DNA from: Ancistrus triradiatus | Taxonomy: Eukaryota; Chordata; Actinopteri; Siluriformes; Loricariidae | Assembly (NCBI GenBank): GCA_025084515.1 | Contig: JAJAGP010000098.1 | Location: forward strand, 348,432-412,431 | Reading direction: 5' to 3' | Length of the DNA: 64,000 nucleotides | Shown: positions 23,887 through 38,300 of the stretch, piece by piece | Position numbering within the stretch: position 1 is the stretch's first letter | Layout of the letters: each line of letters begins with the position of its first letter | Position numbers and translations under genes: made by a program | Notes under the pieces: model-generated | Seen by the model: only the letters and a program-made list of their open reading frames with translations | Told to the model about the DNA's origin: nothing | Databases searched by the model: none

Positions 23887-26333
23887 CAGTCTTGTGGATC
23901 TTCCACTACATTAAGTTAATCAGCCTGTCTTCACGTTTCCCTGTTTGGCCAAACCCCGTCTCGAAAACGACGACGCGCACCAACTCTTATTTGGAAACAG
24001 TGCCTCGGCAGCACATTTCCACCCCACACCTGCCTCTGCTGCACACCGGGGTGTGTTTCTGCCCCCGATCCCAGCACCATTTGTCCATTTTGTCTGGTCT
24101 GGACTTTACGTAGTCCATGCTGACCTGTAATTACAATCAGGGGAGATCTCGTGCATCTGCACGGCAGCTTTTGCCGAACTACATCCGCCTGATGTGTAAA
24201 ATGAAAAATGGACGTTTAGTTCAATCTGCCGTCCCGAGGTGAGCAGCGAGGGGTCCTGGCATGAACGCGGCCAGATTATCTTGTTGTTTGGCAGGGTCTG
24301 CTGACACCCGCTCATGCTTGGACTGTGTAGTCTGCCAAGAGAGGTTCTCCCAGCGGAGTGTTTGATGTGTAATGCAGTGCGGTGCATGGATCTGGTGACG
24401 AATTGCTCCGCTCCACGATTTGCTTTTCTGACTGTGAGAGTGGGAGCACGCTGTGCATCTCCAGCTCTATCAGACTCTGGGTGCTTCAAAGCACCAGAAC
24501 AGCAGCGTCAAATTATTCCTGAAGACGTCTGCACAGATAGTGGCAAGAATACTGCATCATGGATTATCTTCTGTGTATAGAATCGAGGCTCGAACCCACC
24601 ACTGCTGAGGTCTGCATACTGGGGGCATCACACTGGCATGATTTGCCGTGTTTCAGAGAGGTAAAACCAGGATTGAGGATCATCCCCCGGTGCTGCAACA
24701 GTGACCCCTGCTGGGTCTTGTGATAGACTGGTGTCGTGTCCAGGACAGGCTTCCATCTGTGTGATGGTCCATCCCAGAAGCCTAGAGAAGTCGATGCCGC
24801 TTGTGGACACGGTTAACATAAGGATTTTTAGGTACAATAACGTTTTAAGTGGCATTTGTGAATGTAACTCTGTATTGTAGAGCTTGAGAAAGGAATCCCT
24901 TGTCCATGTGGCTCTATCAGCTACTGGTGAATGATGGTTCTTGATGCAGTGCCATCTCAGGGATTGGAGATCACCCCTCTTCAGTTTAGGCTTGTGCCCT
25001 TACCCTTTACACTGAAATTCCTCCATATTCCTTGAATCGTTTAATGATATGTTCTGTAGAGGAAGAAATATGGAAATCCCTTCCAGTCTTTCTTTGAGGA
25101 ACACTGTTTTTAAACATTTCATTCATTTTCGTACACATTTGTTGACAAACTGGAGATCCTCTGATCATCTTCGCTCCTCAAAGATGGGCCAAACCATGAT
25201 GACATAACCTGTTTGAAATCCCATTATTATTTAGTTTCTTTACCTCATTACCAGCTCGAAATTGCTCCTGTCCCAACATTTTTGGGAGTGTTTGCAGCAG
25301 GAACAAGCAGTTGAAGTTTAAGGGACTTGTTCTAGGGCTCATTAGTGGCGGCTTGGCATAGTCGGTATTGGAACTGTCGACAGTGGTGGCTAAGGCTGTG
25401 GATTCGTAATTGAGTCGTAACCTCCTAGTTGACTCCTCTGTGCAGTGGGATGTGTGTGTGGTCACTATTACAGTATGAATGTGTGTAAGCAGAAGGCTCG
25501 GTTACACACACACACACACAGCTCTGAGGTTATGTAATTCTCGGCCTATGAGGGTTAGGGATTAGTGTGTGTGAGTGTGTGTTATGCAGACATCAGTGCT
25601 GGGGTTGTTTGATGTGGGAACATGATGCCCCGTGTTACTGACCCGTCTTTTAGAGCTGACTTTCCGTTACCCGTGCTAAGCCGAGGATAGTTCGGCAGGG
25701 TCGCCCCCATGGCGCTGGTTGCTAGGATGCTGAGGATCTTTGTATCGGAAGCTGAGAGTACCACTCGCAGGCTTATTTTGCTTCTACCCAACACCAGTTG
25801 CTCCCCAGCATTCCTTTATAGGTACACAACGCATCTGAAACCTCACCTTGCCAGAGCCAGGGTACGAACCGGAGTGGATTCTGGACAGGTGGAGTCTGAC
25901 TCGCCCACATATGTCATGTTTCCTGGCAACATAAAGTCTAGTGTTCATTCCCGGGAACTGGACGGCATTGTGGGTTGACCCGCTTTGTTGGTTTTGGTTG
26001 TTTGTTTCCTGGACGGTAACCAGCATTACCCCCACATTACAGTCTCAATATTGGTAACTAATAGGGGTGCAACGATTCATCGACTAAAATCGACTAGTCA
26101 AGTCAGATCTATTTCTATAGAGCTTTTTGGACTGTTGTGCAGTGTTGTGTTGATTGTTGTGAGTCTGAGACCCCATGAGTCTGTGCTGATTCTGAGTGTG
26201 TGGTGTTAGCGTCAGCTTTAGCGTTAGCGTCAGGTGTGTGGATTGAGCAGTTCTTCACGCTTTCATGTTTCAGCAAACAGAAGGGATTCCTGCTCTGATC
26301 TGCACACACACAGCCTGTTTATGTTGCATACTG

Positions 26334-26371
<38 letters not shown>

Positions 26372-29300
26372 GCTTCTACAGCCATTACGAAGGCAGAACG
26401 CCATCTGTAGCCTCCCACACACACACACACACAGAGGCTTTACCTGTTTCTCTGGAGACTTGTGTAAATCATTACCTGATACATTGTCCTGTGGTACAGT
26501 GTTGTGGTTACAGAGGTGGAAAATGAACGTGTGTGTGTGTGCGTGTGTGTGTGTCTTATAATGGGATATTAGTAATTAGAGAGTAACATCAACAGTGAAG
26601 GCTCATCAGTCTTTTGAAGGTTTCGTAAGCTGGCACTGACACCCAGACGCGACACGGATCGTTCGCTTCTACCTGGTGGGAATTGTTTAACAGGCGCACT
26701 GGAGTGAAGAATAGAACTTAATACATAAATAAATTAAGCATTTAATTAAATAAAAATCTGAAATATGGAGTTTTACGGAAGGCAGTTCGGAAACAGAAGA
26801 AAGAAAGAAAATAAAGACCCATTAAAAAACTGGGACAGAATCCGGTGACCCGAGGAACTCTAAAACTCAAAACTTGAAAACTTAATCCTGGACCGACACC
26901 AAACCTGGAGGGTAGAGTCCAACTGAGACTGAGAACCCAGCAATTCTAGGAACTCTGAAACACAGAAGCCCCTTGGTGAGGCAGAACTTCAGGAACTGGA
27001 ACTCAGCCCTGGACCAGTAGGGGAAGTCTTCGCTAGGCCAGCTCTCTGAAAGCTGGAAACTTGGGATACAGACAGAATCAGAACGGAACCCGGTGGTGAG
27101 AGTCCTCGCCAATGCAACATCCTGAAAGTCACCAAGTTGGAACACAGAAAGAACTGGGACAGAATCAGTTGACACAAGGAACTCAGAAGTCTGCATGTGA
27201 AGCAGAAACTTGCAAACTTAAACTTAACCCGGGACCAAATACAGAGGGTAGAGTCCTGCCAAGCCAACCCCTCGGAAGACAGGAACTTGGGACACAGACA
27301 GAACAGGACGGAACCCAGCGACCCGGGGATTTGATATACTCAGGAACTGGAACAAAACTGTGACCTGGGACTGAACCCAGCAGGTACAGTCTTCATCGAA
27401 CTACCACCATAGGAATATGGAACTTGAGACCCAACTGGGATGGAACCCTTAAACCCAAGGAATTTCTTTGTGAGACAGAAACTTGTGACCTGGAAAACAG
27501 TTCTTGTTGTGCCTGGAACCAAACCCAGGGGGTAGAGTCCTGGAACCTGGCAACTTGGGACATAGACAAAACTGAGACAGAACTTGGCGACCCAAGGAAC
27601 TCTGAAACTCAGAAGACCCTTTGTGAGGCAGAACTTCAGGATCCGGAACTCAATCCTAGCCTAGGACCAAACCCAGTGGGAAAAGCTTTCTCTAGGCCAC
27701 CACTCTAGAAGCTGGGAACTTGGGATACAGACAGAACCGGGATGGAACCCGGTGGCGAGAGTCCTTGTAAGGCTAAAACCTTGGAAGCTGGAGCAGAAAC
27801 CAGTGGTGAGATTCCTCACCAACTTGAGGAATAACTCAAACTTGACTTTGCCAGAGATGGGATATGAACTGGGTGGTTCAGCACCGTGACCCAGAGCTCT
27901 GCCTCTGAGCCACACTGGTTTGTATCCCGCCTCTGGGGAGGTGAGCTTAGAGTTTTGTTTCCCTTCTGGCTTCCAGTGTGTTTGCTGGCGGGAACTTACT
28001 GTTCCAGCTTTACCTGTTCCTCTGTCCTGAGTTCCTCAGGTCTGGTCAGGGTCTATTGTACGGACCAGACTAGCGGTGCCGCCATGTGCCCTAAAGTTGC
28101 GGAAGAAAATGAATATCCGCCCTAAAATGGATCCCATGTGTACATATCAGTGTATTCATTCCATAAGATGTCCCCGTCTGTAGACGCCCTGATGTAACAG
28201 GGTCCCGTCTCGTATCTTGCAGGGACCCCACTGCCTGAGGGGAGTGCTGTTTATTAAACTCCAGCCAAAGCAAATGTCGTTTAATCTCTTTTCCCTGTTG
28301 TGTTCCCCCAGGAGACCGAGATCAGCAAGACAAGGAAGGAGTGCGCCGTTCTCAGAGAGGAGGTGCAGAAAAAGAGCCAGTCATGTCAAACTCTGGTACG
28401 AGCTTTCGAAAGCACGTCTTTTCACTTTACGTTCACAGGTACTGACAGGGCCGCTGTGCTCGGGATCTCTGGAGACTTCTCCCCAAAGAAGTGTCAATAG
28501 ATGTCGGAAAAATGGAACTGACAGGTCACGGTGTTACTGCAAGAGAGAGACAGGCGGTCTGTGCTCAGGCGACGTATGGAAGAAGGTTACGAAGGTGTTA
28601 TTTACACAGCGCTCTCACTGAAATAATTTTTTGCTCCAGGGTCTGTGAATATTGACGATTAAATCCATTGAGCTCTGTTACAGTCGAGTGGAATTTCAGT
28701 ATGACAGAATACTGCGGCTAAAGTGGATCAAGTGGGAAAATCAGGTCCTGAGGACCTGGCTTTGAATGAGGGGCAAGGATTGCCGTCCGTGACGCGCGGT
28801 TACAAAGCTCGAACCTCAATTTATTCATAATTAAATAACTTTAGAAATCAGATGTTGTCAGGAATCCGTCCAACAAGTTTACGTGCACCAGGTTAATCAG
28901 ATAATGGGAAACCCCTGGGTTACACGACTCACACTGGTGCGGCAGTTAATTCCGGGGTTACCAGATCCCATGAGACGAACAAGTGGACCCCGCAACTGTG
29001 ATATTATAGGCTGTTCCGTCTGTATGCATGCACAGACTGAGAAAGCTCTGAGAAATCTGATTACTGGAATAAAATCCAGCTCTCTCTATCGGATTTCTGA
29101 ATCGGCTTTCTAGATCGGAGCTCTTTACATGACCACTTGAAAGATCTCTCCTTCTAATCCTTTTCTTTACTTGTATTCTGTAATGTTTCTTGTCTTGATG
29201 AACGACTGAGGGAATTTATGACCAGCACAAACCAAAGAATGGAAAGTTTGCGACCTGTAAAACCAAAATAGTTTTGTTTGCTGAATAGTGGGGCTGTGAG

Positions 29301-32300
29301 TACAGATGTGATCTGCTAATATTCAGTCTAACACTCTCTCTGACATACCCAAACATCTCTCTGTTGCTAAGCCTCTCTCTCTCTCTCTGCCCTCCCTCCA
29401 CACAGTAGAAATGGCGCTCTGCCTCCTGGCTCTGCTGTCATGGCAAACCAAAGGAGCAGTGAGCGAGTGAGAGTGTAGGAGCGCTGGAGAGAGATATGTA
29501 GAGAGACGCTAATCTTTGCTGACTGCGTGAGAGCTGTTTGAATGAACCAGGTTGTCATTTTTCCTGCGTGGTGTGTGTATGGGTTGAATCTCTGACCCAC
29601 TGCGGGATGTTTTCAGAAGTGAAGGTCGAGTTTAACGTGGGCAGACTGCTCTTACTTTCATGTAAGGTCTTAACGCTACAGTACTGTCAGTTCCGCTGAA
29701 TATACAGGCAAGCCGAACAGTCAATTAATAGCACTGAGGCTTAGTATAGTTTTATAAGTTCAAGGTTAGTCCCTGTGTGTTTACATTCTAGTCTCTTACT
29801 GGATCAGTACGGTCACTTTGCGTACCGCTGGTCAAATCGGAATGCAAACCAGAGTGGCAAACCCAACTGCTGAGCCACCCACCACTGGTTCTTATCCCAG
29901 CTCTGATAAGGGTAGCGTTGAGGTGCATCTCTGGATGGTGATAGGTCTCGCTGTTGTCCTGGTGAAGTGCCCGTAATGGCCAGGAATGATCAAGTGCCCA
30001 TAATGACCAGGTAGAATCAGGTATCCACAATGACCTGGAACGATCAGGTGTCTGTAAGGACCACAAAGGAACAAGTGCCTATAATGATCAAGTAGGATCA
30101 GGTGCCCATAATGACCAGGTGAAGTATAATGACCAAAAAAAGTTGGCTAAGAATGGTTAGGTGCCAATAATGACCAGGACGGATCAGGTGCCCTGTAATG
30201 ACCAGAAACGGGAAAGTGCCTGTATTGTCCATAAAGTCCCCATAACAACCAAAAAGGATCAGGTGCCCATAATGACCAAGAAGGGTCAGGTGCCTGTATT
30301 GCCCAGGTATTTTCAGGTGCCTTTAATGACCAGAAAGTGGCTAGTGCTCACAGTTACCATGTTGGGCCTGGTGCCCATAATGACCAATAAGGGTTAGGTG
30401 CCCTGTAATGACCAGAAGGGGTCAGGTGCCTATAATGACCAAGAAGGGTCAAGTGCCTGTATTGCCCAGATATAATCATGTGCCCATAATGACCAGGTAG
30501 CTTCAGGTGCCCTTAATGGCCAGAAAGTGGCTAGTGCTCACAGTTACCAGGGAGGGCCTGGTGCCCATAATGACCAATAAGGGTTAGGTGCACTGTAATG
30601 ACCAGAAAGGATCAGGTGCCCATATTGACCAAAAACGGGCAAGAGCCTGGAATGACCGAGTAGAATCGGGTGCCCATAATGACCAGAAAATGTCAGGTGC
30701 CTGTAATGACCAGGCAGGAGCAGGTGCTCTGTAATGGCCAGAATGCACCAGGTGTCCATATTGGCCAGGGAGGGTTGGTGCCCTGTAATGACCTGAAAAG
30801 GTCAAGTTTGCATTACTCATTATCAGCTCTAATCCATTACAAACTCTATTAAGCTTTTATCACTTTATAATAAAGACTCTACTAGTCTTTGACTTCTTAA
30901 AAGTTTGGTTTCTTACTTAGAGGTTTATTGTATTGTTTATTTAGCCTGAAGGTGTAAATATGGTTTCTCCCATGCAGGGGGTTGGCATGTAAGAAATAAC
31001 ATCGGGGAAAAGCATTCAGAGCTCTTCAAGACTGCACTGAAACCACAAAGAAGCCTAAACGAAGAAACTTAAGCACGATAAAGCTTAAGAACTGAGCGAG
31101 ATCTAAATTAACGATTGGATATACTGGACTTTTTTAACGTTGCATCAGCATCAGGGGGGTATTCATGACCGGAGCAAGGTTACAGTGATAATAGTCAGAC
31201 ACACTCATACTCGGCCAATTTAGAGTGACCAATTAACCTAACGCATGTTATTATAAAGTGGGATGGAAACCAGTGTACAGGACAACCAACTCTTGAGCAG
31301 GAGCATCAAGAAACTAGAGATAAAGAAATGACAAAATCTAAGGAAGGAAACTGAGGAGATTTAGAAGAACCATCGAAGCTGAGAAGAGTCTTTAAAGATT
31401 TTGGAAGTCAAACGATGAAGAGGTTCAAGAGTAAAGGAAATCCGCTCCAACTTGATGAAATGAAGAAATGGAGAAGCTGAGAACTGGAGCTGGTCGTCAG
31501 TGGATTTGATGTCAGTAGAGTCTGTCTGGCAGGAGATGCCGATCTCGAACCGTTCCTGCTGTTACCATCTGTGCTGTCAGCGTTCTGCGTTCCCGGACCC
31601 GCAGCAACGTCGGTGGAGTCCTTAGTGGGTCTTGACGAAGTCGTTTGGTTTGACAGTCGAGCGTGATGTATGCGGCGCTAATTAAAGCAGTTCATGGTCA
31701 CGGGCGCTGAACACGTTCCTCCTGCTGACGGAACCTCCACTTAAACCAGGCACGTGTTACATTTATCATATTAAAAAATGTGCAAAAGTTTGACACTTCG
31801 ATGATCCTCTCAGAACTTGTTGTACTTGTTAAGGGTTTATTGAGGATTGATATTTTAAGTTTGTTCTCTGCAGAGGTGGCAGAGCTCTTAGTATAAAACT
31901 CAGCTAGATAAATGTACGTGCTTTTCATTTGCCTGGTCCTAAAGAACTGATTCGTGTGTGTGGGTTCGTGACAGTTGGAGGATAAAAGGAACAGTTCGTA
32001 CCAAGGCTGTTCCAATTTGGCATGGTATGATTTAAAAGGCCATCAAATTAAAATCCTCTTGTTTTTTTTTCTTCTTCACACAGACTTACAGGGCACTTTA
32101 TAAGGAACAAATTCTCTTTATATCTAATCAGCCAATCACGAGGCAGCAGCTCAAAGCATTTAGGCATGTAGAAAGATTAGAATGGGGAAGAAAGGTGAAA
32201 TAAGTGACTTTGAAAGTGACATGGCTGTTGGTGCTAGACGGGCTGGTCTGAGTATTTCAGAAACTGCTGATCTACTGGGATTTTCACACACAGCGCCATC

Positions 32301-35300
32301 TCTAGGGTTTAACAGAGAATGGTCTGAAAAAGAGAAAATGTTCAGGGCAGGCTTTGAAAAGGGCGTGTCAAGAATGGCCAGACTGGTTCGAGCTGAAAAA
32401 CCTTGAAGCAGATGGGCGACAACAGCTCCGAACAGGCGACTGAGGCTACAAGCTCAACAAAACTGGACAGTAGAAGATTGGAAAAACGTTGCCTGGTCTG
32501 ATGGGTCTTGATTTCTGCTCCGACATTCGGATGGTTGGGTCAGAATTTGGAGTAAACAACATGAATGTTATGTACCGGTGGCCAGTGTTGGGATTTTATG
32601 TCTGTGGGCGATTGGGACTACATCGCCCATAATCCCCTCTGGCAACAATATGGTCGCGGACTCAGCTGGGACTGTCTATCTTTTGACTTGTGTTTGCTTG
32701 CTAACCACGTTCAGCTGGGCGGTGCTCTTTTTAAGCCCTGCTCTCCGAAACTCTGGCGCAGGAGCATTGACTTTGTTTACTCTCTTGCTTCTTTTGTTGC
32801 GGTTCCATTCGTTTCCGGACTGCCTAGTTTGCGGTCTTGGCCACCCTGCCCCTGGTGCGGCTGCAACCGCTGGGCTCACTCATTCCGGCTGCGACCGCAC
32901 TCTGTTGTGTTGGTTCACGGGTTCTGTATTTATGGTGTGGCCTTCCTGCTAGTTTCAGTTGCTCTCCTCTCCCTCCGCTTCTCCCTACCGTTGGCTTCCC
33001 CGGGCTTCCGCTAGCTTCCGCTAGCTTCCATGGCTTCTGGCTAACTGCCGGTTCCCTCTGTTAGCACCGCGTTCTTTGCGTAGCTTCCGCTAGCTTCCAC
33101 AGCTTTTGGCTTACCTTCGCTTCCCCCCATTGTCACCGCGGCCTTCTCCCTAGCTTCTCGCTAGCCTCGGTAGCTATCCGCCCTCTCCGGTCGCCTACCG
33201 CTAGCCTCCTCTGGTTACCGCTAGCCTCGTTAATGCTCCATCCTATTCGGTTGCTTCCTCTAGCCACGTTAGTGTTCCCATCTTCCCCGGTTGCTACTGC
33301 TAGCCTCGTTAGCGCTCCGTTCTATCCGGTTGCTACCACTAGCCTCGTTAGTGCTCCATAATATACGGTTGCTACCGCTAGCCACGTTAGCATTCTGTTC
33401 TATCCGGTTGCTACCGCTAGCCACGTTAGCGTTCCCCTCTTCCTCTGGTTGCTACCACTAGCCTTGCTAATTTCCCACGTCCAGCGATATCTGCTTCTTC
33501 ACAGCCCGCGATAGATTTTCCTTTGTTCCCCTCGTGTTTCGGTTTCGTCTTTCCTTGGTTGTTTATTATTATTATTATTATTGTTATTGTAATTATTGAT
33601 TGTAATTGTTGTTATCATTATCAGTCTGATTATCATTTTCTTGGCTTGTCTGCCTGTTTGGGGACTCTTTAGTTGGTCAATAAACTGCTTTATTTTGAGC
33701 TGGAACTCTGCATATCGTCTGCTCCTCCCTTGACCACCACGTAACAATGAAAGCATGGTTCCATCCTGCCTCGGATCAGGGTTTCAGGCTGCCGGTGGTG
33801 TAATGGTGTGGGGGATTTTCTCAGCATGCTTTTGGTTTCTTAATACAGACTGAGCATGGTTTAAACCCCACAGCCTAAGTGAACATTGTTGCTGACCGTG
33901 TGCATCCCTTTATGAGCACAGTGTACCATCTTCTGATTTCTACTTCCACCAGGATAACGCTCCATGTCCAAAAGCTTAACGGTATGTACGCAGTACGGAC
34001 CAAAATCTCTGCGGTATGTTTCCAGTGCCTTGTTGAATCTATCATGAAGAATTAAGGTGGTTCTGAAGGCAGAACGGAGTCCAGTCTGGTTTGGTACTAC
34101 CGTCTTTTTCATTGTGTCACATTTTAGGACCGGCAGCAATGAGGTAGCAGTTGGGATGAGGTGCTATAAATGTACCGACCCCGACCGTCCCTTACTGTTC
34201 TCCCATTTCCACGTTTGTCAAGTCAAGTCAAGTCAGATTTATTTATATAGCCACTTTTTACACCTGGAGGCATTGTCTCAAAGCAACCTTACCAAGGTTA
34301 GATTATCTCTAATAACTACGTCCATCCCAAATTGAGCGAAGCATAGGGCGACCGTGGCAAGGAAAAAACTCCCTAGTTCTAGGAAGAAACCTTGGGAGGA
34401 CCAAGACTCCAAAAAGGGGACCCAACCTCCTTGGGCGTGCGTAGATGATAAATCTAGACGAACTAAAGTCATGGAGGCAAAGTTTCGAATCGAATGTGAA
34501 GTAGCACATTCGACATTAAGTTTTTGGCCGGGGTATGTATGATCGATAAATCTAAGAGCGAACTAAAGTCATGGAGTCAAATTTCGAATAGAATGTGAAG
34601 TAGCACTCGACCATTAAGTGGCCAGGGTCATGATGATAAATCTAAGAAGACGAAACTAAAGTCATGGAGTCATGGTCGAATAAAATGTGGAAATTATGCA
34701 CAGTCCGTGAGCTCATCAGATGTACATCATGTGTGGGGCCCGGAAAATGCCGGAACAACAGCTCGGGAGAAAACAGAAAAATGTAATAGTTATTGATTAA
34801 GAGCCACAGTGTCTATTAACATAACTGAATGATGCCATGTCAATCACTGATGCCAAGTGTAGCATGAGACCCCGGCAGCATTAGCTATAGCAGCATAGCT
34901 AGAAAGCTAGAAAGAGGAGAACTGGAAGGAAACACAGCCAAGAGGGATCACATGAGACATTGGCAACCCCAATTTTTGTGTGTGTGGTGGTTTCCGCATG
35001 TGTGACGTTGAGTATGATCGGTGGGTGCTTTATCGTGGGATTGGTGTTCGTCATCTGCCTCTGTTTCTCATTACGTCTCCAACTCACGGAGCCATGTGGA
35101 CCCAACTGTTGCACACACATGCATCAGCAGCACCACACACACACACACATATATACATACAAACACAAACACAGAGACTGATAGGCCCCATGTACAGTCT
35201 GTGTGGACTTGAAAGCAGTAATGAAATAGAGTGACAGCGAGTTTCATACGTTGTTATTAGATTCAATCCGTCTGAGACCCAGAGGAGCCGTGCTGAAGGA

Positions 35301-38300
35301 ATTCCAGCTCGTCTGAAGTTAGGGTAGTGAGCTCATTTCTAACAAATAATAATGCATATATGTTTAAATATTTCTTTATTAGTTTGTTTTTTTCTTAATG
35401 AGATTTTCAGTTGTTTAGCAGATTTCCAATGGGCTTCGTAGTCAAACCTTGGCTAGGATTAAATTCTGAAAAATTGGATAGTGAAGTCTGCTGTGTTTTG
35501 GACTGTTTATGGACTGTATGCTCAGGTCTTAGTTTAGTAACAGCACTCAATTCTCCAGTGTTTTTCAGTTTCTTAATAAAGCTCTGCACTGTACCGGCTT
35601 CTAATGTTCATCTCCCGCTTTCAGCTCAAGCATGACAGTCGGTAACACGACCACGTACTGATGAAGCCCCGAATATGACTGTACTCGAGTAAACAACGAC
35701 GTGTCAATTACTTATCAATATATCGGCGAATAATATATCGGCCGCCGCATCACTAGTCTGAATTAGCAGTCTGGGAGGTGACAAAGGGCAAAATGGTCCT
35801 AAAAATATCTCACCGTTTAGTCTAATTTTCAAAATTTAACAGAAACATGACTCGTATGTATATTTATGACACGATCCTTTCGTGCGTAAGAGTAGTGAGA
35901 GAGTTTGTGGAGGAGAGTGAAGCAAGCAGGAGCTCAGCATGAACAGATTGTGTCGTCTCAAAGGTCAGAGGCTCTGATTTCCAGGAACGTCCATTAGGGC
36001 TCCTCTCTGATTGGACCAGATCCACAAAGCTAAGGTGCTCGCTTAAACATTCACTCTTCTGGGCATGAAGTTTCATCACACACACACGGAGCACATTATT
36101 AATAAGCGGGCTGTGCCAGGAGACGGTGTTGTACACCGAGCCCACACAGCATCAGCATTTATTGAGCTGAATCATTCGTTCGAGCTCACAGTAGGTCAGG
36201 AAGACTGATGTATTTTGTTCACGTTGGCGTAATGAATATATTTGCAGGATTATGCGCCTCCCGGTCCAATGTGTTTAGTGGAACTCATAATTCGCACCCG
36301 TTTCTGCCCATTTCTGATGGTCAGGGTCTGGAGCCTATCCCTGAATTCAAAGGGGGCACTTTCCACACAAAACAGGCAAGAACAGCAAGCCTTAACAAGG
36401 CAGGGCCGTCGTCAGGTCTTTACTGGGACTCAAGCTCTGACATTTTTTAATTTAACATTATATCTAACATTATATCACATATATCACATTAAAGTCTTTA
36501 TATATTGATATCTGCAACATTTATTCTTTCAGCACCATCCCGTCTCCTTCAGAACGTAAGAACAACGTGGCTCGTTCTGTCTCTGATCTTGCATGTTCAT
36601 CCTGATCTCTTCATAGCTGAGAGTCTTATCATCCATCTCTCCCTGTCTTTGTGCCCATCTGTGTCTGACTCTGTCTGCCATGTGCTCACTGTGATTCTGG
36701 ATCGATGAGTCACGATCGGGATGCCGGTGCGGCCGTGGCTTAGTGCAGGACAGATCGGAATTGACTGCAGGGAGCAGGCAGCGGTGAAAATGTCGATAAC
36801 TTTACAGCAGAGCTCACGGATATGAATCCATTCCTCACAAGTATGTAGGGGCAAAAGATTTTGGACACCGAAGGCACTGGAGTGTCTTGTCCAACACCAT
36901 GGGTAGCACAGCAGTCTGTGTTTGAGTAGTGTGATTGCTCTGTACCGTGCCCTGGCCTGGTACACTGAACCGTGGTCAACTGTTGGTTAATGTAAGTGTC
37001 TGGGTCTGGAACGGATTCATTCAATTTACATTATTCCTTATGGGAAAAAATGTTCTAGGTACTTGTTGTTTTCGGGTCACGACAAACCTTCCGAAACAAA
37101 TTAATTACGAGAACCGAGGTCCCACTGTACAACCATAAAGCTTTGCAAGCCAACTTCTCCACGCTGTCCTGTGGTTGCTCCTAGATGTTTCCGCTCTACA
37201 GTAAAGTCACAGGGTGCCCGGGTGGCGCAGTGGCAGTTTTCTAACCCCCACTGTGTTGACCAGAGTTTGGGGCATCACGAGTTTGGCATCACGCAGTCGT
37301 CGGCCGTATCTGAGGCAGGAAAGGCTTGGGACTTTGGAATAGGCTTCACGCAGAGCTGCATCCAACAGTTAGACATTGTGTCTACATACTTTTGGCCGTG
37401 TAATGTTTGAACATTTGGTAACATTAGCCTCTGTACTGAGGAAAAACAGAGACATATTTGTGTGTGTGTTTGTGTGGCTCTGCAGATCTTGACTGCACAC
37501 GTGTGGATGTTGGTGGCAGCTTCTCGGAGGCTCGGATAAACCTCCTGCTTCTTGCGATCGTGTCTCTGGGCTTCCTTTGGAGTGACCATGATCGAGGGAA
37601 CTTTCTGATTATGAGTGACAAAAGTTTCAAAGCGCATTCGTAGCACACACACACAAAAACGTCGTGAGGTCTGGGTCTGAAGTGTGAAGGCCGCCCAGAA
37701 GATTGTAGGGTTTAAGTTTAAGGACCATTGTGGATGCTGAAGAGTGTTGTGTAATTGAAGTCCTCTCTCCACAGTGAGCGCGCTGCTTAATCTCCTCACC
37801 CACGAAGAGAGAGAGAGGGAGGAGAGGAGAAGCGAGGAGGGAGAGAGAGCAGCACTCAGGCTATTTAAAATGATTTGGGATGTAGTAATTACACAGAGCT
37901 ATTAAAAGGCACACCGTTGTTTTAACATGAGTGAGAAGGACGTATGAAATACATCAGTGTGAAATACATTCATCTCTCCATGGGTTTCCCATTTATTTCC
38001 ATTTGTTTTTCTCTTTCCTTGTAGCTACTTAAGTGTTCTTTCTTTTTTCCTTCTCTACATGGTCCTCGTCTCTGTTGCCACTTCTTCTTTCTCCGTAGGT
38101 TCTAATTACTCTTTCTTTACCACTTCTTTCTCTTTCCATTTCAACCCATTTTCTTCTTTTATCGTCATTCCCATATATTCCCGTCCCAATCCCATCCTGT
38201 CATCCAGTCCCTTCTCTTCCTGACCTGTCCCTTCTTTTTCCATCCATCCTGGCCTGTCCCTTCCTGTCCCTTCTTGTCTTGGCCTGTCAGGTCCCTTCCC

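Larger units (their letters stand above)
32075..34085 (+). mobile_element. Tc1/mariner relic, split by a solo LTR
   Basis: The left end cttacagggcactttataag (32085) leads to ATG 32182 and the open stretch MGKKGEISDFESDMAVGARR, then AGLSISETADLLGFS. The element resumes at 33747 (atgaaagcatggttccatcc) and continues through ggtggtgtaatggtgtgggg and ccaccaggataacgctccat. It reaches the tail aagaattaaggtggttctga (34047) and tctggtttggtact. Without the LTR it would be about 0.8 kb, so it also carries internal deletions. Same family as 5015 and 16405. Confidence 0.9.

Noticed and set aside
29960..30815. Possible CRISPR array
   Set aside because: The 27-bp units are contiguous variants without unique spacers, and the context is vertebrate.
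32565..33064. Open frames of 124 and 149 codons on the + strand
   Set aside because: They lie in the solo LTR. LTRs carry no genes of this kind, and the frames lack any known domain.
37275..37799. 174-codon open frame on the - strand
   Set aside because: It mixes a MITE end with intron sequence. It has a faint Tc1-like flavour (NPTIFWAAF) but no ordered domain.
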